Below, piece by piece: positions 29,151 to 37,173 of a stretch of 64,000 nucleotides of DNA. The position numbers and the translations under genes are program-made. Under the pieces are notes generated by a model. That model worked only from the letters and a program-made list of their open reading frames with translations, had not been told where the DNA came from and searched no databases. The stretch comes from Xanthomonas sp. 10-10 (GTDB lineage Bacteria > Pseudomonadota > Gammaproteobacteria > Xanthomonadales > Xanthomonadaceae): positions 3,038,001-3,102,000 of the forward strand of contig NZ_CP144460.1 in assembly GCF_040182365.1 (NCBI RefSeq), given 5' to 3'. Every line of letters starts with the position of its first letter. Position 1 is the stretch's first letter.

Positions 29151-29751
29151 GCACCCTGCCCCGTAGCGTCTGCTGGATCGCGGCGACGAACGCCTGGCAC
29201 TCGGACAGTACGTCCGCAGTGGTCAGATAATCCATATGCCCGCACGCCGGCGCCAGCTGCACCGGCCCGCGAAACAGCGCACGCGAAATCCAGTCGCTGC
29301 GCCCCTGCACGCTATGCAGATGCGCGACCGTGGCCGGCTCACGGCACACAGGGCCGTAGGCGAACACGGCCAGACGCGCGCGCAGGTTCTGCGGCAGCTG
29401 CAGCGCGGTGAGCACCTGCAGCCCGCAACTGCCGGCCAGCAGCACCGTCATCGGCGCTTGTGCAAGCAAGGCCTGCACTCTCATGCGATCGCTGTGCGGC
29501 ACGCGCGCAATACGCGCAGTCAGGTACTGGCGTGCGTTGGAAACACTGGCGCGCCACAGCGCAACGCGACGGTGCGGCGCCAGGTCGCTACGGTATGGGT
29601 AATTGCATGCAATCAACTGCCGGCCATCGCCGTGCAGCTGCTGCAGAAAATCGCGTTGCTGCGCGCTCAGTGCACAGCTTGCCGGATCGCTCTGCCCGGT
29701 GAGAAAGGCGATCTGCACTGCCGGCGCGTCACTGCGCACGGAAGCGACCAT
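29140..29751 (-). CDS. Putative alpha/beta hydrolase
   Basis: A 203-residue protein with a plausible alpha/beta hydrolase core. A beta strand leads into VLLAGSCGLQ, where S108 sits in an A-G-S-C-G elbow in place of the canonical GxSxG. H172 in APACGHMDYLTT is in place for the catalytic histidine near the C-terminus. It has no signal peptide and is short for the superfamily. The ATG at 29751 overlaps the GT2 gene by 23 bases. A role in hydrolysis or acyl transfer within the operon's lipid pathway is inference. Confidence 0.65.
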   Translation of the reverse strand: MVASVRSDAPAVQIAFLTGQSDPASCALSAQQRDFLQQLHGDGRQLIACNYPYRSDLAPHRRVALWRASVSNARQYLTARIARVPHSDRMRVQALLAQAPMTVLLAGSCGLQVLTALQLPQNLRARLAVFAYGPVCREPATVAHLHSVQGRSDWISRALFRGPVQLAPACGHMDYLTTADVLSECQAFVAAIQQTLRGRVHAH

Positions 29752-30883
29752 CCGCCAAAACGTGGTAACGCCGCGTGCGCCAGGCGATACTGCGTACGCA
29801 GGCCGCGTGCAGCAGGTGCAGCGGCTGCAGGCATTCGGTCAGGACCGACAGCACCGGCCGGTGGTGTACCGCACCGGTGCTGCGCCACTGCACCACACAC
29901 AGCAGCAGCGCGCGCAGCAGCAAGATCGTCGCCCCGCACGCGATGGACCAGCCTCCGGGCTGCACGCAGATGCCGAGCAACAGGGCCACCAGCAACACCG
30001 GCGGCAACCCCTGCAGCACCGAGATGGCACCGGCAATACCGCTGCGCTGACGGCGCAGCAGAATCAAGGCGAACAGCATCCAGCGGTGCATCTGACGGGC
30101 ATAGCTGCGCAGATCCGGCATTGCGGTGCGCATCACCACCGGCGCCGTGGATTGCCACAGGCGCCCGCCGCGTTCGCGGACCAGCGTGGCAACCGCCAGA
30201 TCGTCGGTCAGTTGCTCCAGCAATGCGGCAAAGCCGCCCCAGGTACGCAGTTGCGCCGTGCGCGCGGCGTAGCACATGCCATTGATGGTCAACGGCGCCG
30301 CGAACGGCAGCCAGCCCAGATAGGTGAGCGCCGCATTGTTGTTGACGAACTGCGACAGCAGGCGGCCAGCGAAAGTGTCGCTGTCGCAGTAATAAGGCAA
30401 TGCGGTCACCACGTCGGCGTGGCTCAGATCCTGCAACAACTGCAACAGCGCCGGCTCGCTCAGCTGCGCATCGTCATCCAGGATCAGACAGATCGGCGCC
30501 TGCACCTGGGCCAGGGCGTATTCGAGCTTCCACGCCTTGGGATTGATGTTGGCCGGCGCCGCGGGCACCAGCACCCGCGTGATGGGCACCTGCGGATGCT
30601 GCATCACCAGCATGTCTGCGACCGCGTTCCCCGCCGCATCGTCCGCATCCAGCAGCCACCAGAACTGCGCGGACGGCAGCGCCTGCAGATTGGCCGCCAG
30701 CACGCCGTGCAAATGCGCGTCACCACCAAGGATCGGCTGCAGGATCGCCACCTCGGCCGGGTTACCGGCAAGAGCGCGTGCTGGCCGCGCGCGTGCCTCA
30801 CGCATGACCCACAGCACAGCCGCCGACTTGCACAGCAGCAGGCTCAGGTACAGCGCCGCCAAAGCCAGCAGGGCTACGTCCAC
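29729..30883 (-). CDS. Ceramide glucosyltransferase-like GT (GT21/HpnI-like)
   Basis: A 384-residue membrane glycosyltransferase. An N-terminal hydrophobic helix (ALLALAALYLSLLLC) precedes the GT2-fold domain with the D1 region near D79, D136-D137-D138 (LILDDDAQ), D227-D228 (LTDDLA) and Q264-x-x-R267-W268, the D1,D2,D3,(Q/R)xxRW signature of GT21 ceramide glucosyltransferases and HpnI. C-terminal hydrophobic segments anchor it. The start is GTG at 30883, ten bases inside the SDR gene. It should transfer a sugar to a lipid alcohol at the inner membrane; donor and acceptor are unknown. Confidence 0.85.
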   Translation of the reverse strand: MDVALLALAALYLSLLLCKSAAVLWVMREARARPARALAGNPAEVAILQPILGGDAHLHGVLAANLQALPSAQFWWLLDADDAAGNAVADMLVMQHPQVPITRVLVPAAPANINPKAWKLEYALAQVQAPICLILDDDAQLSEPALLQLLQDLSHADVVTALPYYCDSDTFAGRLLSQFVNNNAALTYLGWLPFAAPLTINGMCYAARTAQLRTWGGFAALLEQLTDDLAVATLVRERGGRLWQSTAPVVMRTAMPDLRSYARQMHRWMLFALILLRRQRSGIAGAISVLQGLPPVLLVALLLGICVQPGGWSIACGATILLLRALLLCVVQWRSTGAVHHRPVLSVLTECLQPLHLLHAACVRSIAWRTRRYHVLADGRFRAQ

Positions 30884-31833
30884 TGCGCCGCCTGCCAGCG
30901 CACGAAGGCCTCGATGCCCTCTTCCACGCCGACGCTGGGCGCCCCAAGATCGGCAAGCGTGCGTTGCGGGTTGAAGGTCTTGGAGTAGGCAAACGCACCG
31001 ACGCCAAACCGCGTGATCGGCGGCTCGCCGCGCAACCGCAGCACACGATAAAGACCCTCCACCACGCTGGCCATGCGCAGCGCGGTGGCGATGCGCACCT
31101 GTCGGTGCGGCAACGGCAGCTGCAGGCGCGCCAGCACATCCAGCACCAACTGCTGCAGATCCACCGGCTGCGCATTGGTGAGGTTGTAGGCGCGCTGCAG
31201 CTGCGGTGCGGTGGCCGCGCGGTAGAGGTAATCGCAGAGCGTGTCGATATAGATCAGATCGCCGATCACCGGCCGGGTCTGGCCGACAAAGCGCGGCAAC
31301 GCCCCCTTGCGCGCAGCGGCGATCACGCGCGGGAACAACACCGTATCGCCCGGCCCGAACACCGCGCGCGGGCGCAGCACCGATGCCTGACCTGGATAGC
31401 CCTCCAGCAAGGTCTCGCCGAGGTATTTGGTGCGTGCGTACATGTTGACGAAGTCCGGTCCGATGGGACTGTCTTCATCCAGATCGTATTGATGCGCCTC
31501 GCGGTAGAACACCGAGCTGGAAGACACATACAGCAAGCGAGGGCAGCCGTTGCGCAGACAGAAATCGACGACATTGGCGGTGGCCTGCACGTTGTGCAGC
31601 TGGAACTGCGCACGGCTCCCCCACGGGGATGCCAAGGCCGCCGCGTGGATGACCACATCCGGGCGCCAATCCAGCGAAAACGGCTGGCTCAGATCGATGC
31701 GGTGATAGTTGGGCAATTCGCTGGCACGCCGCCCGATGCCGTGCATCTCCACGCCGGCTTGCCCCTGGAACCGGCGCAGGAACGCGCCGCCGACAAAACC
31801 GGATGCGCCGGTCACGAGAATACGCAGGCTCAT
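30874..31833 (-). CDS. SDR, 3beta-HSD/NAD-dependent epimerase type
   Basis: A 319-residue extended short-chain dehydrogenase: NAD motif VTGASGFVGGAFL at the N-terminus, the serine region YVSSSSVFY and Y-x3-K (MYARTKYLGE). The C-terminus (PITRFGVGAFAYSKTFN, then LADLGAPSVGVEEGI) follows the 3beta-hydroxysteroid dehydrogenase/OleD-like pattern more than sugar epimerases. It may reduce a beta-keto lipid or oxidise a hydroxyl. ATG 31833 overlaps the gumP stop as ATGA, which selects it over the in-frame GTG at 31839. Confidence 0.88.
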   Translation of the reverse strand: MSLRILVTGASGFVGGAFLRRFQGQAGVEMHGIGRRASELPNYHRIDLSQPFSLDWRPDVVIHAAALASPWGSRAQFQLHNVQATANVVDFCLRNGCPRLLYVSSSSVFYREAHQYDLDEDSPIGPDFVNMYARTKYLGETLLEGYPGQASVLRPRAVFGPGDTVLFPRVIAAARKGALPRFVGQTRPVIGDLIYIDTLCDYLYRAATAPQLQRAYNLTNAQPVDLQQLVLDVLARLQLPLPHRQVRIATALRMASVVEGLYRVLRLRGEPPITRFGVGAFAYSKTFNPQRTLADLGAPSVGVEEGIEAFVRWQAAQWT

Positions 31834-32678
31834 CGCCACTCCGGTTGGTAACGGTCAAGACTGGGTTGGCAGTGCGAGGGCAGGATCGCCAGCTCCGGAT
31901 GCGCCTGCGACAACCCGTGCAACTGCTGCACGGTGCGACGGAACGCGCTCCAATCGTGCATCAGCAAGCGGGTGGGCCACGCCGGCCACTGCAGCGTCGC
32001 CCAGGTGGCCGACGACCACACCGCATCTGCGCAGAGCAGCACCTCGCGGTCATGCTGGTCGCGTAACCACACGCCCATTTGCCCGGGGACGTGGCCGGGC
32101 AGCGGTACGGCGAGCACGCTGCCATCTTCGAACAGGTCGTACGCCGTGCCCAGGCCCTTCCAGGCGCCGCTCAGCTCGCGCTGCGGCGCCTGCTCGGCAA
32201 AGTACAGGCGTCGATCGAAATCCGCCGGAAGCAGTTGCGGCAGCAAGGCACGGCGCAATCCCCCCAGGCGCGAGCAATTGCGCAGTTGCGCGTAGTCCGC
32301 ACGCAGACAGCTGAAGCGCGCGTTCGGCAGGTCGCGCAGGCCGCCCACATGGTCGGCATGGAAATGCGAAATCAGGCACCAGCCGATCTCGTCCAGCTGC
32401 ACGTCGCGACGTGCCAGCTGCGCGCGCAGGGTTTCATGCGCAGGCAGGGTCACCGGGGTGGTCCAGCGATACAGCCGCTCCGGCCAGGGATCGGTGGCCT
32501 GGAAAAAATGCGTGGCGTAGCCGGTGTCGTAGAGCATCGCTCCCCGCTGCGGGTGCCGGATCAACACGCTCAACGCGGGAAATTCCACCGCATGCCAATG
32601 GCCGTCTGCACGCACCATGCGCTCGCAATGGCGGCAGTGGCCAACCCGCAACAGCTCGAGAGAAACGCGCACGCGCAT
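31830..32678 (-). CDS. gumP: GumP, metallo-beta-lactamase fold hydrolase
   Basis: A 282-residue MBL-fold enzyme with the dinuclear metal site SHFHADHVGGL (H105, H107, D109, H110), then PLPGHVPGQMG, the bridging Asp in LLCADAVW and the last His in LPSHCQP. It resembles the AHL-lactonase and thioesterase-like (PqsE) branch. Historically named gumP but not needed for xanthan in published work, to my knowledge. Its start overlaps the gumO stop by one base (TGATG), so it is coupled to the ketosynthase. A thioesterase or lactonase role on the GumO product is plausible but unproven. Confidence 0.88.
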   Translation of the reverse strand: MRVRVSLELLRVGHCRHCERMVRADGHWHAVEFPALSVLIRHPQRGAMLYDTGYATHFFQATDPWPERLYRWTTPVTLPAHETLRAQLARRDVQLDEIGWCLISHFHADHVGGLRDLPNARFSCLRADYAQLRNCSRLGGLRRALLPQLLPADFDRRLYFAEQAPQRELSGAWKGLGTAYDLFEDGSVLAVPLPGHVPGQMGVWLRDQHDREVLLCADAVWSSATWATLQWPAWPTRLLMHDWSAFRRTVQQLHGLSQAHPELAILPSHCQPSLDRYQPEWR

Positions 32679-33679
32679 CAGTAGCGCAACACCATGCCGC
32701 CGATCGCCAGACCGGCGCCGGTACCGAGAAGCGCGAACACCTCGCCGCGGCGCAGTTGCCCATCGACGCAGGCGTGATGCAAGGCATGCGGGAGCGAAGC
32801 GGCCACCTGGTTGCCGGTGGCGTGCAGGATGCGCACAACCTGATCGCTGCGTAGCCCCAGCGCCTGCACCACATGATCCAGGCCGCCGCCGGAAGCCTGA
32901 TGCGGCACAAGGTAGCGCAGCTGCGCCGCGGTGAGGCCGGCATCGTGCAGCAGTTGTTCCCAGAACACCGGCAGATGGCGCGCCGCAAAGCGATAGGCGC
33001 TGCGCCCATCCATCCAGAACGCGCGCGACGCATCGGCTGCGCCGTGCTGGTCATGCGCTGCGCGGGTACCGCCGCCGCGAATGCGGCACACGTCCGCGCC
33101 GTTGCCGTAGCTGGACAGGCGACTGGACAGCAATGCTGAGCCGTCATCGGCGCTGCTGCGCCCGACCACCACGGCCGCGGCACCATCGCCGAACAAACCG
33201 GCGGTGGCTGGTACGGCATCGTCCAGCCCGGCCGAGGCCACTTCGCTGGAGACGATCAACACGCGCCGATAGCGGCCCAGCGCCAGCGCATTGGCGGCCA
33301 TGTCCAGCGCCACCAGGAAGCTCAGGCAGGTGGCATTGACATCGAATGCGGGAATGCCGGAATCGCCCAACCCCAATGCGCGCTGGATCAGCACCGCCTG
33401 GCAGGGAATCGGTTGCTCCATGACCGCACAGGCCGAGATCAGGCAGTCGATCTGGCTGCCGTCGATGCCGGCGTTGTCCAGTGCCTGGCGCGCCGCGGCC
33501 GCTCCCATCGACGATGCGGTTTCGCCCTCGCCCACGTAGTAGCGGGTGACAACACCCAGGCGTGCGGCCGTGGTGCCGGCCGGCAACTGCCAGCGCGCGT
33601 CCAGCTCGCCGGAGGTGACTTCGCGCGCCGGGACATGGCGTCCGGTGCCCAGGATGCGCAGCGGCAATGCGTTCAACAC
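32678..33679 (-). CDS. gumO: GumO, ketoacyl-ACP synthase III-like enzyme
   Basis: A 333-residue thiolase-fold enzyme with the complete KAS III triad: C118 (FDVNATCLSFL), H260 (LVPHQASGG) and N290 (HATGNQVAAS), plus GDGAAAVVV. It should perform a decarboxylative or head-to-head Claisen condensation of acyl thioesters. It is not the housekeeping fabH by context, since no fab genes are near. It leads the six-gene operon that ends with two glycosyltransferases. The start is GTG at 33679 with only a weak GAG-type site; no better ATG precedes the conserved PLRILGTGRHVPA. Confidence 0.88.
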   Translation of the reverse strand: MLNALPLRILGTGRHVPAREVTSGELDARWQLPAGTTAARLGVVTRYYVGEGETASSMGAAAARQALDNAGIDGSQIDCLISACAVMEQPIPCQAVLIQRALGLGDSGIPAFDVNATCLSFLVALDMAANALALGRYRRVLIVSSEVASAGLDDAVPATAGLFGDGAAAVVVGRSSADDGSALLSSRLSSYGNGADVCRIRGGGTRAAHDQHGAADASRAFWMDGRSAYRFAARHLPVFWEQLLHDAGLTAAQLRYLVPHQASGGGLDHVVQALGLRSDQVVRILHATGNQVAASLPHALHHACVDGQLRRGEVFALLGTGAGLAIGGMVLRY

Positions 33680-33737
33680 GGAGCTCTCGGCAAAGAAGGC
33701 GCGCAGGATACCTTGGCAGGAACGGCCGGCCTAACCC

Positions 33738-33782
33738 CCGCACGGACCGTCGCCCTGCTCGACCGCAGTGTCCTCCGTGCGG
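33738..33782. promoter_or_regulatory. Inverted repeat upstream of gumO
   Basis: CCGCACGGA at 33738-33746 and its reverse complement TCCGTGCGG at 33774-33782 form 9-bp perfect arms around a 27-nt loop. It lies in the 249-bp gap between gumN and gumO, 59 bp before the gumO start. With no T-run it is unlikely to be a classic terminator; an operator for the gumO operon or an mRNA hairpin are both possible. Confidence 0.4.
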
Positions 33783-33928
33783 CGCGCGACATGGCTCCGG
33801 CGACCGGGCGCGGCAAGCACCGCTTCAAACGGCTGCAAGCACTGCACAATCCAAATCGCGAGCGACCGCGGCAGCCACTGGCGCGTGCAGACGTGGCTGG
33901 GACGCGTGCCGCCCCATGCGTCAGGCGA

Positions 33929-34945
33929 TCAAGGCGCCTCCACCTCATAGCCGAGCGCCTGCAAGCGCGCCAGATAGCCGTCGGACGCGGTCAAGCGACT
34001 GATCGGCAGCACCGCGAAGGTGTTGCGATTGCGTTGCAGCGCAGTGGTGGCGATGCCGAGCCAATGGTCGCGCATGCGCCGCTCCAGATCGTCGATACCG
34101 CGCTTTCTGGCCGCTTCGGAACTGGCCATCGCACTCATGCACGCCGCCTGCGGATCTTCGCGCGGCAACTGGCGCAACGCCTCGATGTCGCCCACCGACC
34201 AGGCATTGGCGCGTTCGACCATGGTGGGGAGATCGCGCTCCACCGTCACCAGGATGCTGCGAAAGCAGGCAATGTCGTCCATGCCGCCGGCGCGAAACTC
34301 CTTGAGCGCCTGCCGCGGGTCGGTGATCTTGTAGTCCAGCGCGGTCGGCGTCGGCTTGATGCCTGCGCGCTTGGCGGCGCGTTCCACCACCGACCAGATC
34401 ACCGGCGAGCGGGCCAGGCCCGACCGTTTCAGCGCCGCCTGGTACAACTCGCCAGCGGCCAGCATCGGGCGCTTGCGCTCCACGCCGCGATCGTTGCCGA
34501 TGTAGCGGGCCTTGGCCACGCTCCAGCGTGCGTAGAGATCGGGCGGCAGCAGCTCGCGCAGTTCGCGGCCGTCGGCGTTCTTCATCGCCTTCATCGCCGA
34601 CGGCAACAAGGTCAGCCTGCCGAAGAACCCCATATCGACATCGAGCTGTACGGTCGGCGCCATCAGTACCTGTTGGGACTGGCCGATGATGGTTTCCACT
34701 TCACTCGCCTGCCATTGCAGGCGCTTGGGCAACGGCGACTGCGTGCCCAGGATCCACAAGACATGCTCGCCCTTGCGGACCTTCCACAGGCCGGGCCCGG
34801 GCTGCACGCCGCGTACCACCATCGCTTCCAGATCCACTACCGGCGGTGGTACCGGCGCCGTCATCGGCGGCGCCGTTTCATTGGCCGCCGCCAGCAGCGA
34901 CACCAACATCAACCCCACGCCCCACCCCACTGCCCTGTGTCGCAT
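33929..34945 (-). CDS. gumN: GumN, TraB/GumN family protein
   Basis: A 338-residue member of the TraB/GumN family (PF01963), proposed to have a metalloprotease-like fold. The family hallmark LWILGTQSPLPKRLQW is in the first third. An N-terminal hydrophobic segment (AVGWGVGLMLVSLLAAA) acts as a signal peptide or anchor. It follows the gum operon but is separated from gumM by a cupin gene. Published work places gumN outside the xanthan requirement. The start at 34945 (MRHRAVGWG) is preferred because an AGGGGG site lies nine bases upstream; an ATG/GTG at 34975 is the longer option. Confidence 0.9.
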   Translation of the reverse strand: MRHRAVGWGVGLMLVSLLAAANETAPPMTAPVPPPVVDLEAMVVRGVQPGPGLWKVRKGEHVLWILGTQSPLPKRLQWQASEVETIIGQSQQVLMAPTVQLDVDMGFFGRLTLLPSAMKAMKNADGRELRELLPPDLYARWSVAKARYIGNDRGVERKRPMLAAGELYQAALKRSGLARSPVIWSVVERAAKRAGIKPTPTALDYKITDPRQALKEFRAGGMDDIACFRSILVTVERDLPTMVERANAWSVGDIEALRQLPREDPQAACMSAMASSEAARKRGIDDLERRMRDHWLGIATTALQRNRNTFAVLPISRLTASDGYLARLQALGYEVEAP

Positions 34946-35040
34946 CGTGCATCGCCCCCTGTGTGAGGCGGACATTACGTGAAGCCGGCACCCGCCGCGT
35001 TAGGGAAGCGTTGCGCTGGGGCAGGAGCGCATGACTGGCA

Positions 35041-35511
35041 TCAGCGCGGGGCCAACGTGGCCAGATGCGCGGCCAACGGCGAAGCAGCATCGAGGAGCGC
35101 AAACCCTTCCCAGACGAAGCCCGGCGAGACCGTGCATCCCACCAAGGTGAAGTCGCCCAGCGAGCGTGCCGCCTGCCACTGTCCTGCGGGAACCACGTGC
35201 ATCGGCTCGCCGCGTTCGGCCGCGTCCAGGATCAGCCGCTGCAGTTGTCCGCTGGCTTCGTCGTAGAGCAGCAACTCCAGGGCGTCGCCCTGCTGCCACT
35301 GCCAGGTTTCCTCGGCATCGACGCGATGCCAGGCGCTGCATTCGCCTGCAGCCAGCAGAAAACGGATGGCCGTCAGCGCCGGCCGGACGCGTCCATTGTC
35401 GATCACCTGACGGGCGGAGGCGTAGACGCGGCGGAAATGCCCGCCTTCCGGGTGCGGGGCCAGGTCGAGCGAGCGGATCAGGGCAGCGGCGGTCGGATGC
35501 ATGCATGACAT
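35041..35511 (-). CDS. DUF985 (cupin_5) family protein
   Basis: A 156-residue single cupin-fold protein of the DUF985 type, with the N-terminal signature LDLAPHPEGGHFRRVYAS and the barrel segment WHRVDAEETWQWQQGD, followed by VPAGQWQAARS and FTLVGCTVSPGFVWEGF. Members bind small metabolites or metals but have no agreed function. It sits between gumM and gumN in the same direction, 27 bp after gumM, so it may ride on the gum transcript. A second Met at 35502 (MHPTAAAL) could be the start. Confidence 0.9.
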   Translation of the reverse strand: MSCMHPTAAALIRSLDLAPHPEGGHFRRVYASARQVIDNGRVRPALTAIRFLLAAGECSAWHRVDAEETWQWQQGDALELLLYDEASGQLQRLILDAAERGEPMHVVPAGQWQAARSLGDFTLVGCTVSPGFVWEGFALLDAASPLAAHLATLAPR

Positions 35512-35538
35512 GCTAAGCCCCGAGGCCGCCGCGATGCA

Positions 35539-36333
35539 TCAAGGCAGATGCTTGCCTGCGCGCAGACAGGTGCGGAAGAACACCAGCAAGTCCCAGCTAT
35601 AGCGCTTGAGCAGGCGACGCGGCTCGTTGAGCAACCGGTACATCCACTCCATGTGCAGGCGGCGCACCCAGTCCGGCGCGCGCCGCGCCGTGCCGGACAG
35701 GAAGTCGAGCAGCGCACCGACGCCGAACACCAATGGGACACGCAGCGCGTGGCTGTGGTCCAGAATCCAGCGCTCCTGCAAGGGGTTGCCGAACGCCACC
35801 AGCAGCACATCGGCGCCGGAGCGGTTGATGCGCTCGGCCAGGCCATCGCCGGCGGCGGCAAACTCGCCGTAGCCGTCGCACATGCCCACCACCTGCTGCC
35901 CCAACGTGCCGGTCAAGGTGGCAGCGGCGGTCTTGCCCACGCCGGGCCGTCCGCCAAGCAGGAAGAACTTGAGCGGTTGCGCGCTGTGGCGGCACAGATA
36001 CGGAATCAGATCGGTGCCGTTGAGATTGCCGGCAAAGCGGCGGCCATGAATCAGCCGCGCCGCCAGATCCATCCCGATGCCGTCGTTGACGATGCGCACG
36101 CTGGGTTCGCGCATGCGCATCCGCAACGGCTGACACTGCACCACGAAGTTGGTGTTGGCGAAGAACACCCGACGCGGCTGTTGCGCTGCCAGTGCGTGGA
36201 ACAGATCCAGCGCGAAGGCTTCCTGGGTGGTGGACAACACCGGGAACCCGCCCAGCGGAATCACCACGCCCGGCGGTGTGTCGACAGCGGAGACGGTCGC
36301 TGTTTCGCTGTCCAAGTGCTGGCCCTGCATCAT
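35539..36333 (-). CDS. gumM: GumM, xanthan beta-1,4-glucosyltransferase (GT26)
   Basis: A 264-residue glycosyltransferase of the WecG/TagA/CpsF (GT26) family. It adds the second glucose to Glc-PP-undecaprenol made by GumD, giving the cellobiose backbone unit. Family signatures are VFFANTNFVV, VNDGIGMDLAARLIHG with NLNGTDLI, and the late VAFGNPLQERWI. No signal peptide; peripheral on the inner membrane. Two adjacent ATGs (36333 and 36330) are candidate starts, four bases after the gumL stop. It is the last gene of the core gum operon. Confidence 0.94.
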   Translation of the reverse strand: MMQGQHLDSETATVSAVDTPPGVVIPLGGFPVLSTTQEAFALDLFHALAAQQPRRVFFANTNFVVQCQPLRMRMREPSVRIVNDGIGMDLAARLIHGRRFAGNLNGTDLIPYLCRHSAQPLKFFLLGGRPGVGKTAAATLTGTLGQQVVGMCDGYGEFAAAGDGLAERINRSGADVLLVAFGNPLQERWILDHSHALRVPLVFGVGALLDFLSGTARRAPDWVRRLHMEWMYRLLNEPRRLLKRYSWDLLVFFRTCLRAGKHLP

Positions 36334-36337
36334 CGAA

Positions 36338-37132
36338 TCACCAAAGGTCGTAGGGGAATGCAGCCAGCAGACCGGCCTGCAGCTTTTCCAGATCGAATGC
36401 GCCGTTGCCACCCAGTGCCAGACATTCTTCGACGTTGTTGCCCGCATGCCACTGCATGCGCCCGGTCCCGTGGTAGTAATCGTCGTACTTGAAACGGTCT
36501 TCGCCATTGCCCCAGTCCAGATACACCGCCGGGATGCCGTACGCCTCGGCAAGGATGAGGCCGTGCAGCGAACTGCTGACCACCAGTTCGGCACCCAGCA
36601 GCTGGCTCATGAAGGTTGCCGGCTTGACGTTGGGAAACACCAGATGGTCTGCGTAGGCGCTGTACTTCTCGACCGGTTCGTTGAAATGCGGAACGATGGC
36701 GAACGGACGCTTTTCAGCCGTGCCCAATGCCTCGGCAGGGAAAAACATCGGGGTCAGCAGACCCGGGTCGCCATAGACTTCCGGCACCGCGATGCCGCGG
36801 TCCAGCAGAAATTGACGGGTCTTGGGCCCGCGCACCGCTCGCACGTCGAGCGTGCTGAAGGTATTGCGCTCGGCCGGAATCTTGCCGTTGATGCCGCTGC
36901 CCCAGACGGTGTCGCCATCCTTGGCAAAGTGCAGCACCGAACCGATCGCGATCAGCTTTTTGCTGAGATCGCGCTTCTCGATCAGCGTCTTGTCCTGCAG
37001 GGAAAGCACACAGGACACGATCACCTTGGACAGGTGATCCCCCATGTTGACGCCAGCGTTCTTCGGCTGCCACCAGAACAATGCGCGACGTTCTGCGTGT
37101 TCTATCCACTTCTGCAGCAAAGCGTTGGCCAT
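36338..37132 (-). CDS. gumL: GumL, xanthan ketal-pyruvate transferase
   Basis: A 264-residue polysaccharide pyruvyl transferase (PF04230) that uses phosphoenolpyruvate to ketalate the terminal mannose of the xanthan side chain. Family features are GVNMGDHLSKVIV near residue 27 and SSLHGLILAEAYGIPAVYLDWG near 202. A GGAG site lies before ATG 37132. Its gene lies between gumK and gumM as in X. campestris. Pyruvylation level sets viscosity and ionic behaviour of the polymer. Confidence 0.95.
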   Translation of the reverse strand: MANALLQKWIEHAERRALFWWQPKNAGVNMGDHLSKVIVSCVLSLQDKTLIEKRDLSKKLIAIGSVLHFAKDGDTVWGSGINGKIPAERNTFSTLDVRAVRGPKTRQFLLDRGIAVPEVYGDPGLLTPMFFPAEALGTAEKRPFAIVPHFNEPVEKYSAYADHLVFPNVKPATFMSQLLGAELVVSSSLHGLILAEAYGIPAVYLDWGNGEDRFKYDDYYHGTGRMQWHAGNNVEECLALGGNGAFDLEKLQAGLLAAFPYDLW

Positions 37133-37173
37133 AAAGGGAGGTCTCCTGTCTTGAACGGGCGAGGTGCGCTGCA

